Source: a virus
Reading direction: 5' to 3' (one strand)
Length of the DNA: 64,000 bases
IMG/VR virus record: IMGVR_UViG_3300010334_006851
Coordinates: 62,001-126,000 of that record
Shown: positions 40,964-50,241 of the stretch, piece by piece
Numbering within the stretch: the first letter of the stretch is position 1
How the letters are laid out: every line of letters starts with the position of its first letter
Program-made: the position numbers and the translations under genes
Notes under the pieces: generated by a model
What the model saw: the letters and a program-made list of their open reading frames with translations, nothing else
Database searches by the model: none
Told to the model about the DNA's origin: nothing

Positions 40964-42235
40964 TCAAATACTGTTTTTAATATATTCTATAGCTTCATCT
41001 ACATTTTGCTTTGTAAATATAAGGTGAGGTCTTAGTCTAATAGACTTTTTACCGCAGGGTAAAACAAGCATTTTTTCTCTTAGCTTCTTTAGAACTTCAT
41101 CTCTTCTAGACGGAGTTTCTAAGTCGAAAGCAAGCATTAAACCTCTTCCCCTAACATTGTTAATCTCATCAACACCATTCAGCTTGTCTAGAAAGTAGCT
41201 GCCTACTGTGGAAGCGTTTTCTACTAGATTAAGTTCTTTAATTACACGTATTATCTTAGTAAATCTTAGCATGTCCACAACATTTCCACCCCATGTGGAG
41301 CTTATTCTGCTGGATTCATTGAACACATTATTATCTATATCTTCAATCCTGTTGGTAGAGGCAAAGCCGCAAACTTGTGTCTTTTTTCCGAATGATATCA
41401 TGTCTGGAATAATTCCATAATGCTCATAGGCCCAAGTTGCACCAGTCAGACCAACTCCTGTCTGTACTTCGTCCAAAATTAGCAGACACTCATAGTCATC
41501 TGCCAATTTTCTGATAGCTTTAAAATATTCTGTTCTAAAGTGATTGTCACCTCCTTCACCTTGAATTGTTTCCAGAACAATTGCTGCTACTAAGTTTGAT
41601 TTAAGGGCTCTCTCTGTTTGAAGAAGACTGAGCTCCTCAACCAAGGATGCTTTGCTTTCTACCACAGGAAATTCTATCTTTGGATTTTTCACTCTTGTCC
41701 AATTAAACTTTGGAAAAAGAGCAGTCTTGTTTAGTACCGTGTTCGTTAAAGAGAGGCAGTATCCACTTCTTCCATGAAAGGCTTCCTCTAAGTGCACAAC
41801 ATCCATTTTATTTACTAGAAATTCTTTTGCACTATAATTTAGCCCCAGCTTTTTAGCTTTCCAGTCAAACGCACATTTAATTGCATTTTCTACTGCTAAT
41901 GTTCCTCCGTCTATAAAGAACAGATGGTTAAAGTCAGGTGTAATTTTAGAAAACTCTTCTATAAAATTAGCATAAGTTTCTGTGTAAAAGTCACAATTAG
42001 CTATTTTGTTTAAGCAACAGAACTCTAACTCATCTGGACTTGCAAACATTAATTCCTTAAGTCTTGGATGATTCCAACCAAGAGGCATACTGGCATATTG
42101 TGATGCACAATCTAGATAAGAGGTTCCTGAAATTTTATCTACCAGATAAACGCCAGCACTCCTTTTGGGGTCGATTACAACCTTTTCTCCATCACCTACT
42201 GTGTATTTGCAAATTATTTCGTGGACTCTATCCAT
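40964..42235 (-). CDS. lat: L-lysine 6-aminotransferase (class III aminotransferase)
   Basis: 423 residues. The N-terminal GVYLVDKISGTSYLDCASQY, LGWNHPRL, ILDEVQTG (253-260) and FGKKTQVCGF (282-291, PLP lysine is one of K284/K285) follow the pattern of lysine epsilon-aminotransferases. It would move the epsilon amino group of lysine to 2-oxoglutarate, giving aminoadipate semialdehyde and glutamate. Substrate by motif similarity; ornithine or another omega-amino acid is possible. ATG overlaps the stop of 42235-42546 (TAATG). Confidence 0.85.
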   Translation of the reverse strand: MDRVHEIICKYTVGDGEKVVIDPKRSAGVYLVDKISGTSYLDCASQYASMPLGWNHPRLKELMFASPDELEFCCLNKIANCDFYTETYANFIEEFSKITPDFNHLFFIDGGTLAVENAIKCAFDWKAKKLGLNYSAKEFLVNKMDVVHLEEAFHGRSGYCLSLTNTVLNKTALFPKFNWTRVKNPKIEFPVVESKASLVEELSLLQTERALKSNLVAAIVLETIQGEGGDNHFRTEYFKAIRKLADDYECLLILDEVQTGVGLTGATWAYEHYGIIPDMISFGKKTQVCGFASTNRIEDIDNNVFNESSRISSTWGGNVVDMLRFTKIIRVIKELNLVENASTVGSYFLDKLNGVDEINNVRGRGLMLAFDLETPSRRDEVLKKLREKMLVLPCGKKSIRLRPHLIFTKQNVDEAIEYIKNSI

Positions 42236-42546
42236 TAGATATAACCGTCCTTTATAGCCTTTTTAATATCATCTGCAGTTACTTTTCTACCAACAAAATC
42301 AGATACAGACTCTACAAAGTGCTTTTCAATATCTTTTTGTACTGCTTTCATATACATCGGTCCCATTCTCATTGCTTCTACCAAAGAGTTTATATCGACT
42401 TGCCAATCTAAGAGTTCTCCTCCTATGAATATGGCCTTTTCTATTCCCCCGCCTTTGGCTGGTCTTATTTTAACTTCAAAACTTTTTCTGCCCTCGAACT
42501 TTATTGTGTCTTCGTATTCGCTGGAATCTTTTTGTTCTTCTGTCAT
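42235..42546 (-). CDS. Conserved-looking 103-residue phage protein
   Basis: MTEEQKDSSEYEDTIKFEG leads to FEVKIRPAKGGGIEKAIFIG and LDWQVDINSLVEAMRMG, a tidy beta-hairpin plus helix, with a C-terminal helical pair EKHFVESVSDFVGRKV. Forms of this I believe exist in marine T4-type phages; function unknown. Its stop overlaps the lat ATG. Confidence 0.65.
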   Translation of the reverse strand: MTEEQKDSSEYEDTIKFEGRKSFEVKIRPAKGGGIEKAIFIGGELLDWQVDINSLVEAMRMGPMYMKAVQKDIEKHFVESVSDFVGRKVTADDIKKAIKDGYI

Positions 42547-42602
42547 TTATCCTCCAATCTTAATATAGTTATTTTTTTGAATGTTGAAATGGTAAATATA
42601 TC

Positions 42603-43115
42603 ATGAATAAATTCCTAGAAAGTAGTTTTAAAGACTTGTATTCAAGTACTGTAAACGCTTTTCCGAAAACAACTAGAAGGCAACACGCTATAGACCCTAT
42701 AAAAATTGTTAGGCTGGAATGGGTTCCATATGTTGGTCTCAAAACGTTGTTTATAAAAGGTTTAGCACAAAATACTGAAAACTCAAAGGAATATAACCCT
42801 ATTCTGCTCTTTAAGAAAATAAACTATTCAAGCGTAAAGGGTAATAATTATATTGAAATAAGAGACAACAATGGAAAGAACTACTTACTGGAAAAAATAT
42901 CAGAAAACGACGTGCTAGTAAGGTGCAGTTGCAAGGACTTCCTTTGGAGAGGAAATTACGCAGATCACCTTGATCACTCCCTATACGGCAGAAAAAGGAC
43001 TGAGTACGCTTCTCAAACCAACAGACCTCCGGTGAATCCCAACAATGACCCTATGGTCTGCAAGCACGTTATCAAACTTTATAAGGTGATAGAACAATCT
43101 GGAATTATAAATTAA
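42603..43115 (+). CDS. SWIM zinc-finger protein with head-type leader
   Basis: 170 residues. MNKFLESSFKDLYSS is a leader like that of the 39333 protein. A SWIM-type site is C108-x-C110 ... C153-x-H155 (VRCSCKDF and MVCKHVIKLY), with a basic, Pro/Asn-rich stretch between (RPPVNPNNDP). SWIM domains bind DNA or protein. Upstream GGTAAATATATC may be a late promoter. Virion or DNA-binding role is inferred. Confidence 0.7.
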   Translation: MNKFLESSFKDLYSSTVNAFPKTTRRQHAIDPIKIVRLEWVPYVGLKTLFIKGLAQNTENSKEYNPILLFKKINYSSVKGNNYIEIRDNNGKNYLLEKISENDVLVRCSCKDFLWRGNYADHLDHSLYGRKRTEYASQTNRPPVNPNNDPMVCKHVIKLYKVIEQSGIIN

Positions 43116-43127
43116 TCAAGGAGGTTT

Positions 43128-43658
43128 ATGAGTTTTGATGAATTCTTAAATGTTTTTAAGAGGATAGAGGGTATCAAGATAATTGAATCTAAAGATGGTC
43201 CATATTTTATTAGCTATTCTGTTTTATTAGATAATACACAAAAAGAAATAGAATTTATAGTAAATGAACTAAAAAACACTTTTGCTTGCGACATATCACT
43301 TCATAATATAGATGACAATTCATTTAAGTTTGTTTTAGGGTCTATAGACTTAGAGTCAAACCTAAAATCCATCTCAGAAAAGATATTGGAATTAGTCAGC
43401 AAACAAGAAGATAACAGAAAAAGCAAGTACAAAGAGTTTGGTTTACCTGATTTATCCTTGGTTACCATAAAGCAAATGGTAGAAGAACTAAAAAAGCGTA
43501 AAAACTTAGTATTTTCTTTAGTTTGGATAGAGAATAACGAGAGAGATAACATAGCAATAGAAGGCTCAGGAAACCCTACGCAACTAGTAGGATTGCTTGC
43601 TAGGGGCGTTCACATGGCTATCGAATGGGCAGACCGCAGTATAAGATTCAATAAATAA
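43128..43658 (+). CDS. Unknown 176-residue protein
   Basis: MSFDEFLNVFKRIEGIKIIE, AAGGAGG just before ATG. Acidic and helical with strands, C-terminal GLLARGVHMAIEWADRSIRF. No family recognised. Co-directional with the SWIM gene, 12 nt after it. Confidence 0.65.
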   Translation: MSFDEFLNVFKRIEGIKIIESKDGPYFISYSVLLDNTQKEIEFIVNELKNTFACDISLHNIDDNSFKFVLGSIDLESNLKSISEKILELVSKQEDNRKSKYKEFGLPDLSLVTIKQMVEELKKRKNLVFSLVWIENNERDNIAIEGSGNPTQLVGLLARGVHMAIEWADRSIRFNK

Positions 43659-43680
43659 TTTCTATATATTGTGGAGAAAA

Positions 43681-44238
43681 ATGACATATCAATCTAGCCC
43701 AATAATAACCGAGAAGCAAAAACAAGTAATATATGGAACTATATTGGGGGGGTCCTCTATAATTATGCCAAGCAAGGGAAAGAACTTTTATTTGGCCATG
43801 AGGGACAAAGATCAAACATGGCTTTCTTACAAGGTTAACTTACTTAGCAATCTTTTTAAAACAGAAGAGTCTATAAAAAAGGATGGAACAACTTATAGAG
43901 CTTACAGTGTATCCTACCCAGTTTTTAAGGATATACATTCTCTTTTTTACAAAGGTAAAGACAAAATAATCAATAGAAACGTTTTGGATCTTTTGACGGA
44001 CCAGGCTTGGATGATCTGGTTTATAGACGCAGGTAGAAGAAGTAAGAGAAAGTGCTATTTGAGGACTAATAAATTTAAAGAAGATGGAACTAAAAGTATT
44101 GTTAAATACTTTAATTCTTTAGATTGTGATTGTGAAATGCACAAATGTCGCAACAGATACGAAGTCGTTTTTACAAACAAAGGTTCTGCTGAGTTTTTAA
44201 GTATAATCAATCCTTGTAAGCCAAGCTTCTTACCTTAG
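43681..44238 (+). CDS. LAGLIDADG-like homing-endonuclease-fold protein, possibly inactive
   Basis: 185 residues from ATG 43681 (GGAG 6 nt upstream). ITEKQKQVIYGTILGGSSI matches the first LAGLIDADG helix and loop, and DQAWMIWFIDAGRRSKRKCYL the second, with YKVNLLSNLFK between. The first catalytic Asp position is GGSS and the second is DAGR, so one acidic residue is missing. Free-standing, not inside an intron that I can see. Either a degenerate homing endonuclease or a repurposed DNA-binding protein. Confidence 0.65.
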   Translation: MTYQSSPIITEKQKQVIYGTILGGSSIIMPSKGKNFYLAMRDKDQTWLSYKVNLLSNLFKTEESIKKDGTTYRAYSVSYPVFKDIHSLFYKGKDKIINRNVLDLLTDQAWMIWFIDAGRRSKRKCYLRTNKFKEDGTKSIVKYFNSLDCDCEMHKCRNRYEVVFTNKGSAEFLSIINPCKPSFLP

Positions 44239-44570
44239 ATGCTATTCTTTATTGCTTTTTTAGACATAGAAACAGCACGCTTTACAAGCAATCTACCCGC
44301 TGTTCTTAAAAATGGCAAGTTTCTTTTTTTTGCTTCTTCTTCTAACCAATCAACTATGGTCTCAACGTTTTGCTCACACCATTCATTGCCATTGATATTC
44401 ATTGTCGTGGCTTTTCTTTTACAACCACAGTTAGGAGCAGCCTTGATTCCTACACTCTCAAGTATTTGAGATAACATGGTGCCTGGCCCATAGGGATACG
44501 ATAGAGAAGCAGGTGCTGGTCTAGGTTTTGGGTTTTTATATGACTGTTTTTCTAATATAGCTGTTTTCAT
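44235..44570 (-). CDS. Small Cys-containing protein, unknown
   Basis: 111 residues. MKTAILEKQSYKNPKPRP, then MLSQILESVGIKAAPNCGCK with RKATTMNINGNEWCEQN and a helical C-terminal segment RTAGRLLVKRAV. The C-x-C ... C pattern suggests a metal site. Convergent overlap with the LAGLIDADG gene by 4 nt. Similar small proteins occur in phages, function unknown. Confidence 0.6.
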   Translation of the reverse strand: MKTAILEKQSYKNPKPRPAPASLSYPYGPGTMLSQILESVGIKAAPNCGCKRKATTMNINGNEWCEQNVETIVDWLEEEAKKRNLPFLRTAGRLLVKRAVSMSKKAIKNSI

Positions 44571-44601
44571 ACATTTATTATAGTTTGTTTAGAAATATTT
44601 T

Positions 44602-47037
44602 TTAAGGTACGCATGGAGCATAGAACGGTGCCCCGCAAACTCTTTCTCCGTTAGCATTTGTCATGTCGGGATGACAATTGTCTGTGCAGGATCCAAGAGA
44701 ATATTCATAATACCCTGGGCATTTCCCACCAGGAGCGTTTATACAATCGTCACCAGCCTCAGAATTATAGCACTGCCATATAAAAACTACTTCCCCATCA
44801 CACCACGGTGGGGGGGGTGGAGTTTGGGGGGGTGGAGTTTGGTAAGTTGGTGGGGGTGTAGGCACAGGTATACATGTATAGTTTTCACATGTATAACCTG
44901 AAGGGCATCCGCAGAATCCACCGCACTCATCGCTTAAACCACAGCCATTTTCTAGACACTTAGGAACACATTTGGTAGGAGTCGGATAAGGAGTCGGATA
45001 AGGAGTCGGATAAGGAGTGTAAGTAGGTGGATATGTTGGTGGCACCGTAGGTGTAGGTGTTTCACAGTAGCTACACGGCAAGCACATGCCACGGCAGTAG
45101 CACCAATCGCATGGACAACATGTAATTCCGGTGTCCGTTGTAAACGGACACAGCAGTATGATTTTACATGGATCTGGATATGTTGGCGTAGGTGGAACAG
45201 TTGGCGTTGGCTCCGGTGTAGGCGTAGGCTCGTCCGTGGGCGTAGGCGTTGGTGGTTTTGTTGGTGTAGGCGTTGGTGGTTTTGTTGGTGTAGGTTCTGG
45301 GGTTTTTGTTGGCGTGCTTGTTGGTGTGCCTGTTGGTGTGCCTGTTGGAGTTCCTGTTGGAGTCTCTGTTGGAGTCTCTGTTGGAGTCTCTGTTGGAGTC
45401 TCTGTTGGAGTCTCTGTTGGAGTCTCTGTTGGAGTCTCTGTTGGAGTTTCTGTTGGAGTCTCTGTTGGAGTTTCTGTTGGAGTTTCTGTTGGAGTTTCTG
45501 TTGGAGTTTCTGTTGGTGTTTCTGTTGGTGTTTCTGTTGGTGTTTCTGTTGGTGTTTCTGTTGGTGTTTCTGTTGGTGTTTCTGTTGGTGTTTCTGTTGG
45601 CTTTCCCGTAGTCGTTACCGTAGGCGTTGGCGTGGGCGACGGCGTTGGTGTTGGCGTTGGTGTTGATTCAACGCATGTCCCAGAGCCACTTCCGTCCTCC
45701 TGACACACGTATCCATCTGGACATCCACAGAAGGTTTCAATGCAATTATTAATGTTGCATCCTGGATCACCCCCGCAAATATAACCTGTACCACACCTTG
45801 GGGCTGATCCTTCTGGGCCTTGCAACACCGGGATGTAATCATAGCCACCGTATGGGTTAGCAGTCTTAACCATTACAAATTCATTCTGTGGGCAACCTGG
45901 GCAGGTCACTACTGGTGTTGGAGTGGGTGGTTCTGTAGGCGTTGGAGTAGGTGGAGTTGTTGTTGGAGTTGTTGTTGGTGTTTCTGTTGGTGTTTCTGTT
46001 GGTGTTTCTGTTGGTGTTTCTGTTGGTGTTTCTGTTGGTGTTTCTGTTGGAGTTTCTGTTGGAGTTTCTGTTGGTGTACTTGTTGGAGTTAGAGTGTTAG
46101 TGTTAGTTGGTGTAGGAGTAGGAGTGTTAGTTGGTGTAGGAGTAGGAGTACAACCTAAATCACAATCTTTTTTACTCTTATAACATCCATCACAGGGAGA
46201 TCCATTGTCTACACAGTTTCCATCAATACACATCCAATTACAGTCACTACACTGACACTCACATGTACCACAACCAGGCAAGCTAGGATCGTACACCCAA
46301 ACGCCAGGCAATCCACCTGGGCACGGTGATTTTTCACGACATAACTTTTGTAATTCTTCAATATTAGTACATTCTGGTGTTGTTGTTGGTGTTGTTGTTG
46401 GTGTTTCTGTTGGTGTTTCTGTTGGTGTTTCTGTTGGAGTTTCTGTTGGAGTTTCTGTTGGAGTTTCTGTTGGAGTTGTTGTTGGAGTTGTTGTTGGTGT
46501 TGTTGTTGGTGTTTCTGTTGGTGTTTCTGTTGGTGTTTCTGTTGGTGTTTCTGTTGGTGTGTATGTTGGTGTTTCTGTTGGTGTGTATGTTGGTGTTTCT
46601 GTTGGTGTGTATGTTGGTGTGTATGTTGGTGTTTCTGTAATAGTTGGAGTTGGGGTAGCTGTAGGACAAACAGGTATTGAACTATAGTATTCTTCTCCAA
46701 AATCTGAACAATACTGCGGTTTGCAGTTTTGATTTATTACGCCTATGTAAACTTTTTTGGTAACAGACTCATAGGTTCCGTCTAGATTACAGTAATAACA
46801 TGTTGTGTCTTCGTATTTTACACAATTATACGTTAACATTTCTTCGCATGTTTTTGCACATGCACAAAGGCAATCTGTTTGTCCTTTGTAACATGGGTCC
46901 TGCGTGCATTTTCCGAAAGTGCAGTTGCTAGCACAGTCATATCCTTCACAACCAGAAGTACATGGTTTAGCAAGGGAAAATACTACGTTTCCTAAGTCAT
47001 TTAAGAAACCTTTTAATCTATCCCTTATTTTTACCAT
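44602..47037 (-). CDS. Giant Thr/Pro-repeat, cysteine-rich mucin-like protein
   Basis: 811 residues: an N-terminal cysteine-rich part, then three TPTE-type Thr/Pro/Glu repeat blocks (about 132-219, 319-359 and 479-559) separated by Cys-rich modules (e.g. [24 protein letters not shown]), then a Pro/Tyr-rich C-terminal part with further Cys modules. No signal peptide, so if surface exposed it is probably virion-borne. Threonine-rich runs would be ideal O-glycosylation sites, and a CapK-like gene and a GT2 are the two genes directly upstream. Starts 20 nt inside the CapK-like gene. Fibre or adhesin is inferred. Confidence 0.85.
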   Translation of the reverse strand: MVKIRDRLKGFLNDLGNVVFSLAKPCTSGCEGYDCASNCTFGKCTQDPCYKGQTDCLCACAKTCEEMLTYNCVKYEDTTCYYCNLDGTYESVTKKVYIGVINQNCKPQYCSDFGEEYYSSIPVCPTATPTPTITETPTYTPTYTPTETPTYTPTETPTYTPTETPTETPTETPTETPTTTPTTTPTTTPTETPTETPTETPTETPTETPTETPTTTPTTTPECTNIEELQKLCREKSPCPGGLPGVWVYDPSLPGCGTCECQCSDCNWMCIDGNCVDNGSPCDGCYKSKKDCDLGCTPTPTPTNTPTPTPTNTNTLTPTSTPTETPTETPTETPTETPTETPTETPTETPTETPTTTPTTTPPTPTPTEPPTPTPVVTCPGCPQNEFVMVKTANPYGGYDYIPVLQGPEGSAPRCGTGYICGGDPGCNINNCIETFCGCPDGYVCQEDGSGSGTCVESTPTPTPTPSPTPTPTVTTTGKPTETPTETPTETPTETPTETPTETPTETPTETPTETPTETPTETPTETPTETPTETPTETPTETPTETPTETPTETPTETPTGTPTGTPTGTPTSTPTKTPEPTPTKPPTPTPTKPPTPTPTDEPTPTPEPTPTVPPTPTYPDPCKIILLCPFTTDTGITCCPCDWCYCRGMCLPCSYCETPTPTVPPTYPPTYTPYPTPYPTPYPTPTKCVPKCLENGCGLSDECGGFCGCPSGYTCENYTCIPVPTPPPTYQTPPPQTPPPPPWCDGEVVFIWQCYNSEAGDDCINAPGGKCPGYYEYSLGSCTDNCHPDMTNANGERVCGAPFYAPCVP
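45306..45611 (-). repeat. 12-bp minisatellite, longest Thr/Pro/Glu block
   Basis: About 20 consecutive 12-bp units of the form GTTTCTGTTGGT or GTTGGAGTCTCT (plus strand) at 45360-45600, with related units at the edge. Each unit encodes the four residues TPTE. All frames stay open through it. Confidence 0.95.
45960..46080 (-). repeat. 12-bp minisatellite, second block
   Basis: About ten units of the same 12-bp repeat; encodes residues about 319-359 of the mucin-like protein. Confidence 0.9.
46380..46640 (-). repeat. 12-bp minisatellite, first block
   Basis: About twenty units, some as TPTY or TPTT variants (GTTGTTGTTGGT, GTGTATGTTGGT in the DNA); encodes residues about 132-219. Confidence 0.9.
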
Positions 47038-48280
47038 AATTTTCTACCAAAAAGCTGATTTTTATTAGATCTATTTCGTTTTTTTCTCCATAGTTCAATA
47101 AATTATTTATGTTATCTATGATCGTTTTTTGGTCATCAGAATTTAACTGAGAGGAGGAAACTATTTCTAAATAGTTTCCTGAGCACCTTACTTCTTTTAT
47201 TTCTTTAAAAAATGATAGTTTCTCTCTTACCTTTAGGATGCTTTTACCTTTTATTAGGAATGGTCTATTATCTAAAAACTCAAATTCTCTGTACAATCTA
47301 CCGCAATCACATCTTTGATAATTTTTATTGTCTATTTTACATAAATCTCCGTTCCAATAGTTAACAAAAGGACTCGCTAAGGAGAAATAATCTGTTGATA
47401 TTAGTTTATTGTCTTTCTCCACGCACCACGATATATTGTCCATTAAATGGTAGTTTTCTTCTTTACATGTAAAGAATGTCGCACCACCATCCCAGCATCT
47501 CATGTGATCGCAAATACTATCAAAAAGATTGTTATCTTTTACATATTTGATTGTCTTTGCCATGAGCTTTTCATTTGTATTGCTGAGAAGTGTAGAAATT
47601 TTTACATTTAAGTTTTTTCTTTGTAGGTAATTACACAGAGCACTTAAGTTGGGACCAGTAGTAAATGTCACATCTATTTTATTATTTTTAATGTGGTTCA
47701 CTAGATAGTGAAAAAAAGCATCACTGTTTTGCCTAAAAGCTTCAAAGTTTGTGTAATGAATTGTTCCATTTCTCTTTCTTCCATGATGCTCCATAAAGTT
47801 TTTAGAGTCGCTTCTTACTTCTATGACTTCTTTAATTGGCAACTTTAGGTCAAAAAAGAATAAAATATTGGGTTGCTCTTTGATGTTGAATTCATCCAAA
47901 ATAAGATCATAATGATTATCGCACTCTATAAAGTGCAAAAAGTCTTCCCATCTTCGATAGGAGAAAGAATAACCAGTGGTGCTACCACTTGTAGCCATAG
48001 GGCATGAGTTTATCTCTTCAACATACCACTTATCTTTGTTTATAAGATCCGCCTTTTCAGCGAATTCCTTTCGTTCTAGATAAGAAAATATAGGGCTTTT
48101 TTCTTGTGCCCAAAGATGTATGTTTAGTATAAGAAGCTTTATAGTATCTCTTACTAGGTCTTCATCTTCATATAAGAGATTAGTGCATATCTTTTTGTAG
48201 TCAAAAAGCATTTGCTTGCTTGGAAGCTCTTTGTTGCTCCATTTTTTAATGAAGCTTATTACTTCCTGTGTATTCCGCAT
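47018..48280 (-). CDS. CapK/PaaK-like adenylate-forming enzyme
   Basis: 420 residues from ATG 48280 (an ATG at 48328 overlaps the GT2 gene more; both are possible). [14 protein letters not shown] holds the SGSTTG phosphate-binding loop (98-103), with [12 protein letters not shown] and [15 protein letters not shown] as the late motifs of CapK/phenylacetate-CoA-ligase-like proteins. These activate a carboxylate as acyl-AMP. In capsule clusters CapK is linked to surface polymer. Substrate unknown; probably decorates something made by the neighbours. Confidence 0.75.
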   Translation of the reverse strand: MRNTQEVISFIKKWSNKELPSKQMLFDYKKICTNLLYEDEDLVRDTIKLLILNIHLWAQEKSPIFSYLERKEFAEKADLINKDKWYVEEINSCPMATSGSTTGYSFSYRRWEDFLHFIECDNHYDLILDEFNIKEQPNILFFFDLKLPIKEVIEVRSDSKNFMEHHGRKRNGTIHYTNFEAFRQNSDAFFHYLVNHIKNNKIDVTFTTGPNLSALCNYLQRKNLNVKISTLLSNTNEKLMAKTIKYVKDNNLFDSICDHMRCWDGGATFFTCKEENYHLMDNISWCVEKDNKLISTDYFSLASPFVNYWNGDLCKIDNKNYQRCDCGRLYREFEFLDNRPFLIKGKSILKVREKLSFFKEIKEVRCSGNYLEIVSSSQLNSDDQKTIIDNINNLLNYGEKNEIDLIKISFLVENYGKNKG

Positions 48281-48930
48281 CCCTCTCTTAGAAAAAAGTT
48301 CAAAGTTATCTTGTTTGTATGAGCCCATTTAAAGTCTTTCCATCTAGAAACAAGGTCCCAATCGTTACATTTTTTTACATATCTCCAACCACCAAACTTA
48401 TTTATTAACCATCTTTTGTGCATTATCTCTGAGCTATCTATGTAGCCTTGTTTTGGGGCATTATTATGAATTCTTTGCCCAACAACTTTGAGATTATTAT
48501 CTATAAGTCTAGTACCAGTGTATGCCATATCTGAATCATTATCTTTGATAACTTTGTATAGGCTTTCAATGTGATCTTTTTCAAACCAGTTATCGTCGTC
48601 AAGATAACAGATTATGTTATTGTCACTATTCATTATTGCAAAGTTTCTCGGACCCCAACCTGCTCCGCTACAATGCATCGGAAGATTGAAGTATTTGAAC
48701 CTACAGTCTTTTTTTGCAACACTTTTGCAGAAAACATCTGCTTCTTTGCATAAGTCACATTCAATGCAATTTAGTTCAGACTTAGAGCATGAGTCTTTGA
48801 TTAGGAAACAGTCAAAGTGAGGATATGTTTGCTCTATTACAGAGTTAGTGGATCTTTCAATCCATTCTATTGGTGAGTGATATGTGGGTAAGCAAACCAA
48901 TATTTTTTCGGGTTGTTTGTACCGTAGCAT
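48259..48930 (-). CDS. GT2-family glycosyltransferase
   Basis: 223 residues from ATG 48930 with AGGAGG 4 nt upstream. KILVCLPTYHSPIEWIERS is the nucleotide-binding strand and IICYLDDDNWFEKDHI the D-x-D region (DDD). A Cys-rich insertion (LNCIECDLCKEADVFC) is unusual and may bind zinc. First gene of the block GT2 - CapK - mucin-like protein. Sugar unknown. Confidence 0.82.
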   Translation of the reverse strand: MLRYKQPEKILVCLPTYHSPIEWIERSTNSVIEQTYPHFDCFLIKDSCSKSELNCIECDLCKEADVFCKSVAKKDCRFKYFNLPMHCSGAGWGPRNFAIMNSDNNIICYLDDDNWFEKDHIESLYKVIKDNDSDMAYTGTRLIDNNLKVVGQRIHNNAPKQGYIDSSEIMHKRWLINKFGGWRYVKKCNDWDLVSRWKDFKWAHTNKITLNFFLREGCGIHRK

Positions 48931-48950
48931 CCACCTCCTTGCGGCCAAAA

Positions 48951-48967
48951 GCTAATTTCGAATTAGC
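48951..48967. promoter_or_regulatory. Palindrome next to the ParB-like promoter
   Basis: GCTAATT-TCG-AATTAGC, 10 nt before the -35 box: possible operator. Confidence 0.4.
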
Positions 48968-48976
48968 CAGCATTCC

Positions 48977-49004
48977 TTGACAAAACTTTCAGCTGTGGTA
49001 TATA
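48977..49004 (+). promoter_or_regulatory. Strong sigma70-type promoter
   Basis: Consensus TTGACA at 48977-48982, 16-nt spacer, TATATA at 48999-49004, upstream of a gene with GAGG before its ATG. Best host-type promoter in the window, suggesting early expression. Confidence 0.7.
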
Positions 49005-49116
49005 GGATTTTTGTCTTCGATTTTACAATGGGGTTTTCCGTGCTAAACTCATACTAACGGTCCATTTCGAACGCTTCGATTTGGAGTGCCGTGCTACATC
49101 AGTTACGAGGTGATTA

Positions 49117-50160
49117 ATGAGCGGATCTGTTGGATCTATAGCGGACCTTATGCTCGCGAAGCAAAAAAGGCTGCCGATACCTGATCTTGAAGTTAAACGA
49201 ACCATTGTTTCGGATTCATCTGCCGAGCAGATAGAGGCGATTCAGCGTGAGGCTGTGATCAACCGAGATCATTACCTTTCTGAGTCTCGACGTTCTGGTC
49301 TGCCTTGGTTCAAATGCATTCGTAAGCCCATCCAATATAGTGAGTTTGTCATGCTTACTAGAGAGATGGCAGAAGAAATTAAAAAAGACATCTGGTCGGT
49401 TGCCGAAGGCAACAGAAACATCAAAAGGCTCCACGTTGAAGCCTTGCAGCGTGACATTGAAGCAGGAAGATGGCTTCCAACTCATGAATCGATTGCAATC
49501 GATGTCAACGGCCAGACAAACGACGGCCAGCATCGCTTGACTGCTTTTTTGAATTCCTCAAAGTCTGAGGTTTGCTTCTACATCACTTTTAACGTCCTGC
49601 CGGAAGCCAAATTCGCTGTAGACAGTGGATCTAAGCGAAATACTGGTGAAAAGCTCTCCATGATCATTGATAGAAAGTGGGGATCTAAGGTCACTGGCTT
49701 CTGTCGGGCTATAATGCGTGGAGTTAATGCAAAAGCCCGATATACAGATTCCGAGATCGCAGAATTTGCAACCACTTGGGAACCTGTGGTGGAATGGGTC
49801 ATGGATCATTGCCCCAAAGCCGCTGCGGAGATTCAAGCTGCTATTGCCAAGATGTACATTTTTTATGGTCCCGATCTTATCGCTGATTTTTGCGATAGAT
49901 TCAGGAATGTACGCTTTATTGAAGAGGGTGATCCTGCGAAGGCCTTGTATGTTCAAGTGGACCGTATAAAGGGCTGTCCGGACCTTAAGAAATATCGGTT
50001 GACACTTAGTGCATTGAATGCACTAGTGAACAACAGAAAGGTTAAGGTCTTAAGAGAGATCGATGGAGACATCTTTGATTGGGAAAAAGGTCGCTCTAAT
50101 AGAGAGTGGAATGCTCCCAAGGATTCTTGGTGGGCAAGGGTTGGATCGAAGCAAGTTTGA
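49117..50160 (+). CDS. ParB-domain-like protein in its own transcription unit
   Basis: 347 residues. IKRLHVEALQRDIEAGRWLP and ESIAIDVNGQTNDGQHRLTAF are a clear ParB/Srx-like domain (DGQHR phosphoryl/nucleotide loop) of the kind seen in many phages. The C-terminal half is helical and ends in Trp-rich NREWNAPKDSWWARVG. G+C and codon use look higher than in its neighbours. It has its own consensus promoter and strong terminator, so I infer an early, perhaps horizontally acquired gene. Confidence 0.75.
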   Translation: MSGSVGSIADLMLAKQKRLPIPDLEVKRTIVSDSSAEQIEAIQREAVINRDHYLSESRRSGLPWFKCIRKPIQYSEFVMLTREMAEEIKKDIWSVAEGNRNIKRLHVEALQRDIEAGRWLPTHESIAIDVNGQTNDGQHRLTAFLNSSKSEVCFYITFNVLPEAKFAVDSGSKRNTGEKLSMIIDRKWGSKVTGFCRAIMRGVNAKARYTDSEIAEFATTWEPVVEWVMDHCPKAAAEIQAAIAKMYIFYGPDLIADFCDRFRNVRFIEEGDPAKALYVQVDRIKGCPDLKKYRLTLSALNALVNNRKVKVLREIDGDIFDWEKGRSNREWNAPKDSWWARVGSKQV

Positions 50161-50182
50161 CCCTACAATGTGACCTAAGGAG

Positions 50183-50216
50183 GGGCTCTACGTGAAATAC
50201 CGTAGAGCCCTTTTTT
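50183..50216 (+). terminator. Strong intrinsic terminator
   Basis: Ten-bp stem GGGCTCTACG / CGTAGAGCCC with an 8-nt loop and six Ts, 23 nt past the ParB-like stop. Confidence 0.95.
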
Positions 50217-50241
50217 ATAACTATGACAAAAGGTTGAGGCT

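Noticed and set aside
40782-40967. A 61-codon minus-strand frame starting at TTG 40967 with TTGA overlap to lat
   Set aside because: The overlapping 57-codon frame from ATG 40948 has a proper membrane-protein hydrophobic pattern; the 61-codon frame has mixed composition.
45131-46700. Several frames rich in GVSV, LLVF, HQQK or NTNR across the mucin gene
   Set aside because: A 12-bp repeat without stops keeps all frames open; only the 811-residue frame has Cys modules, normal ends and a coupled start.
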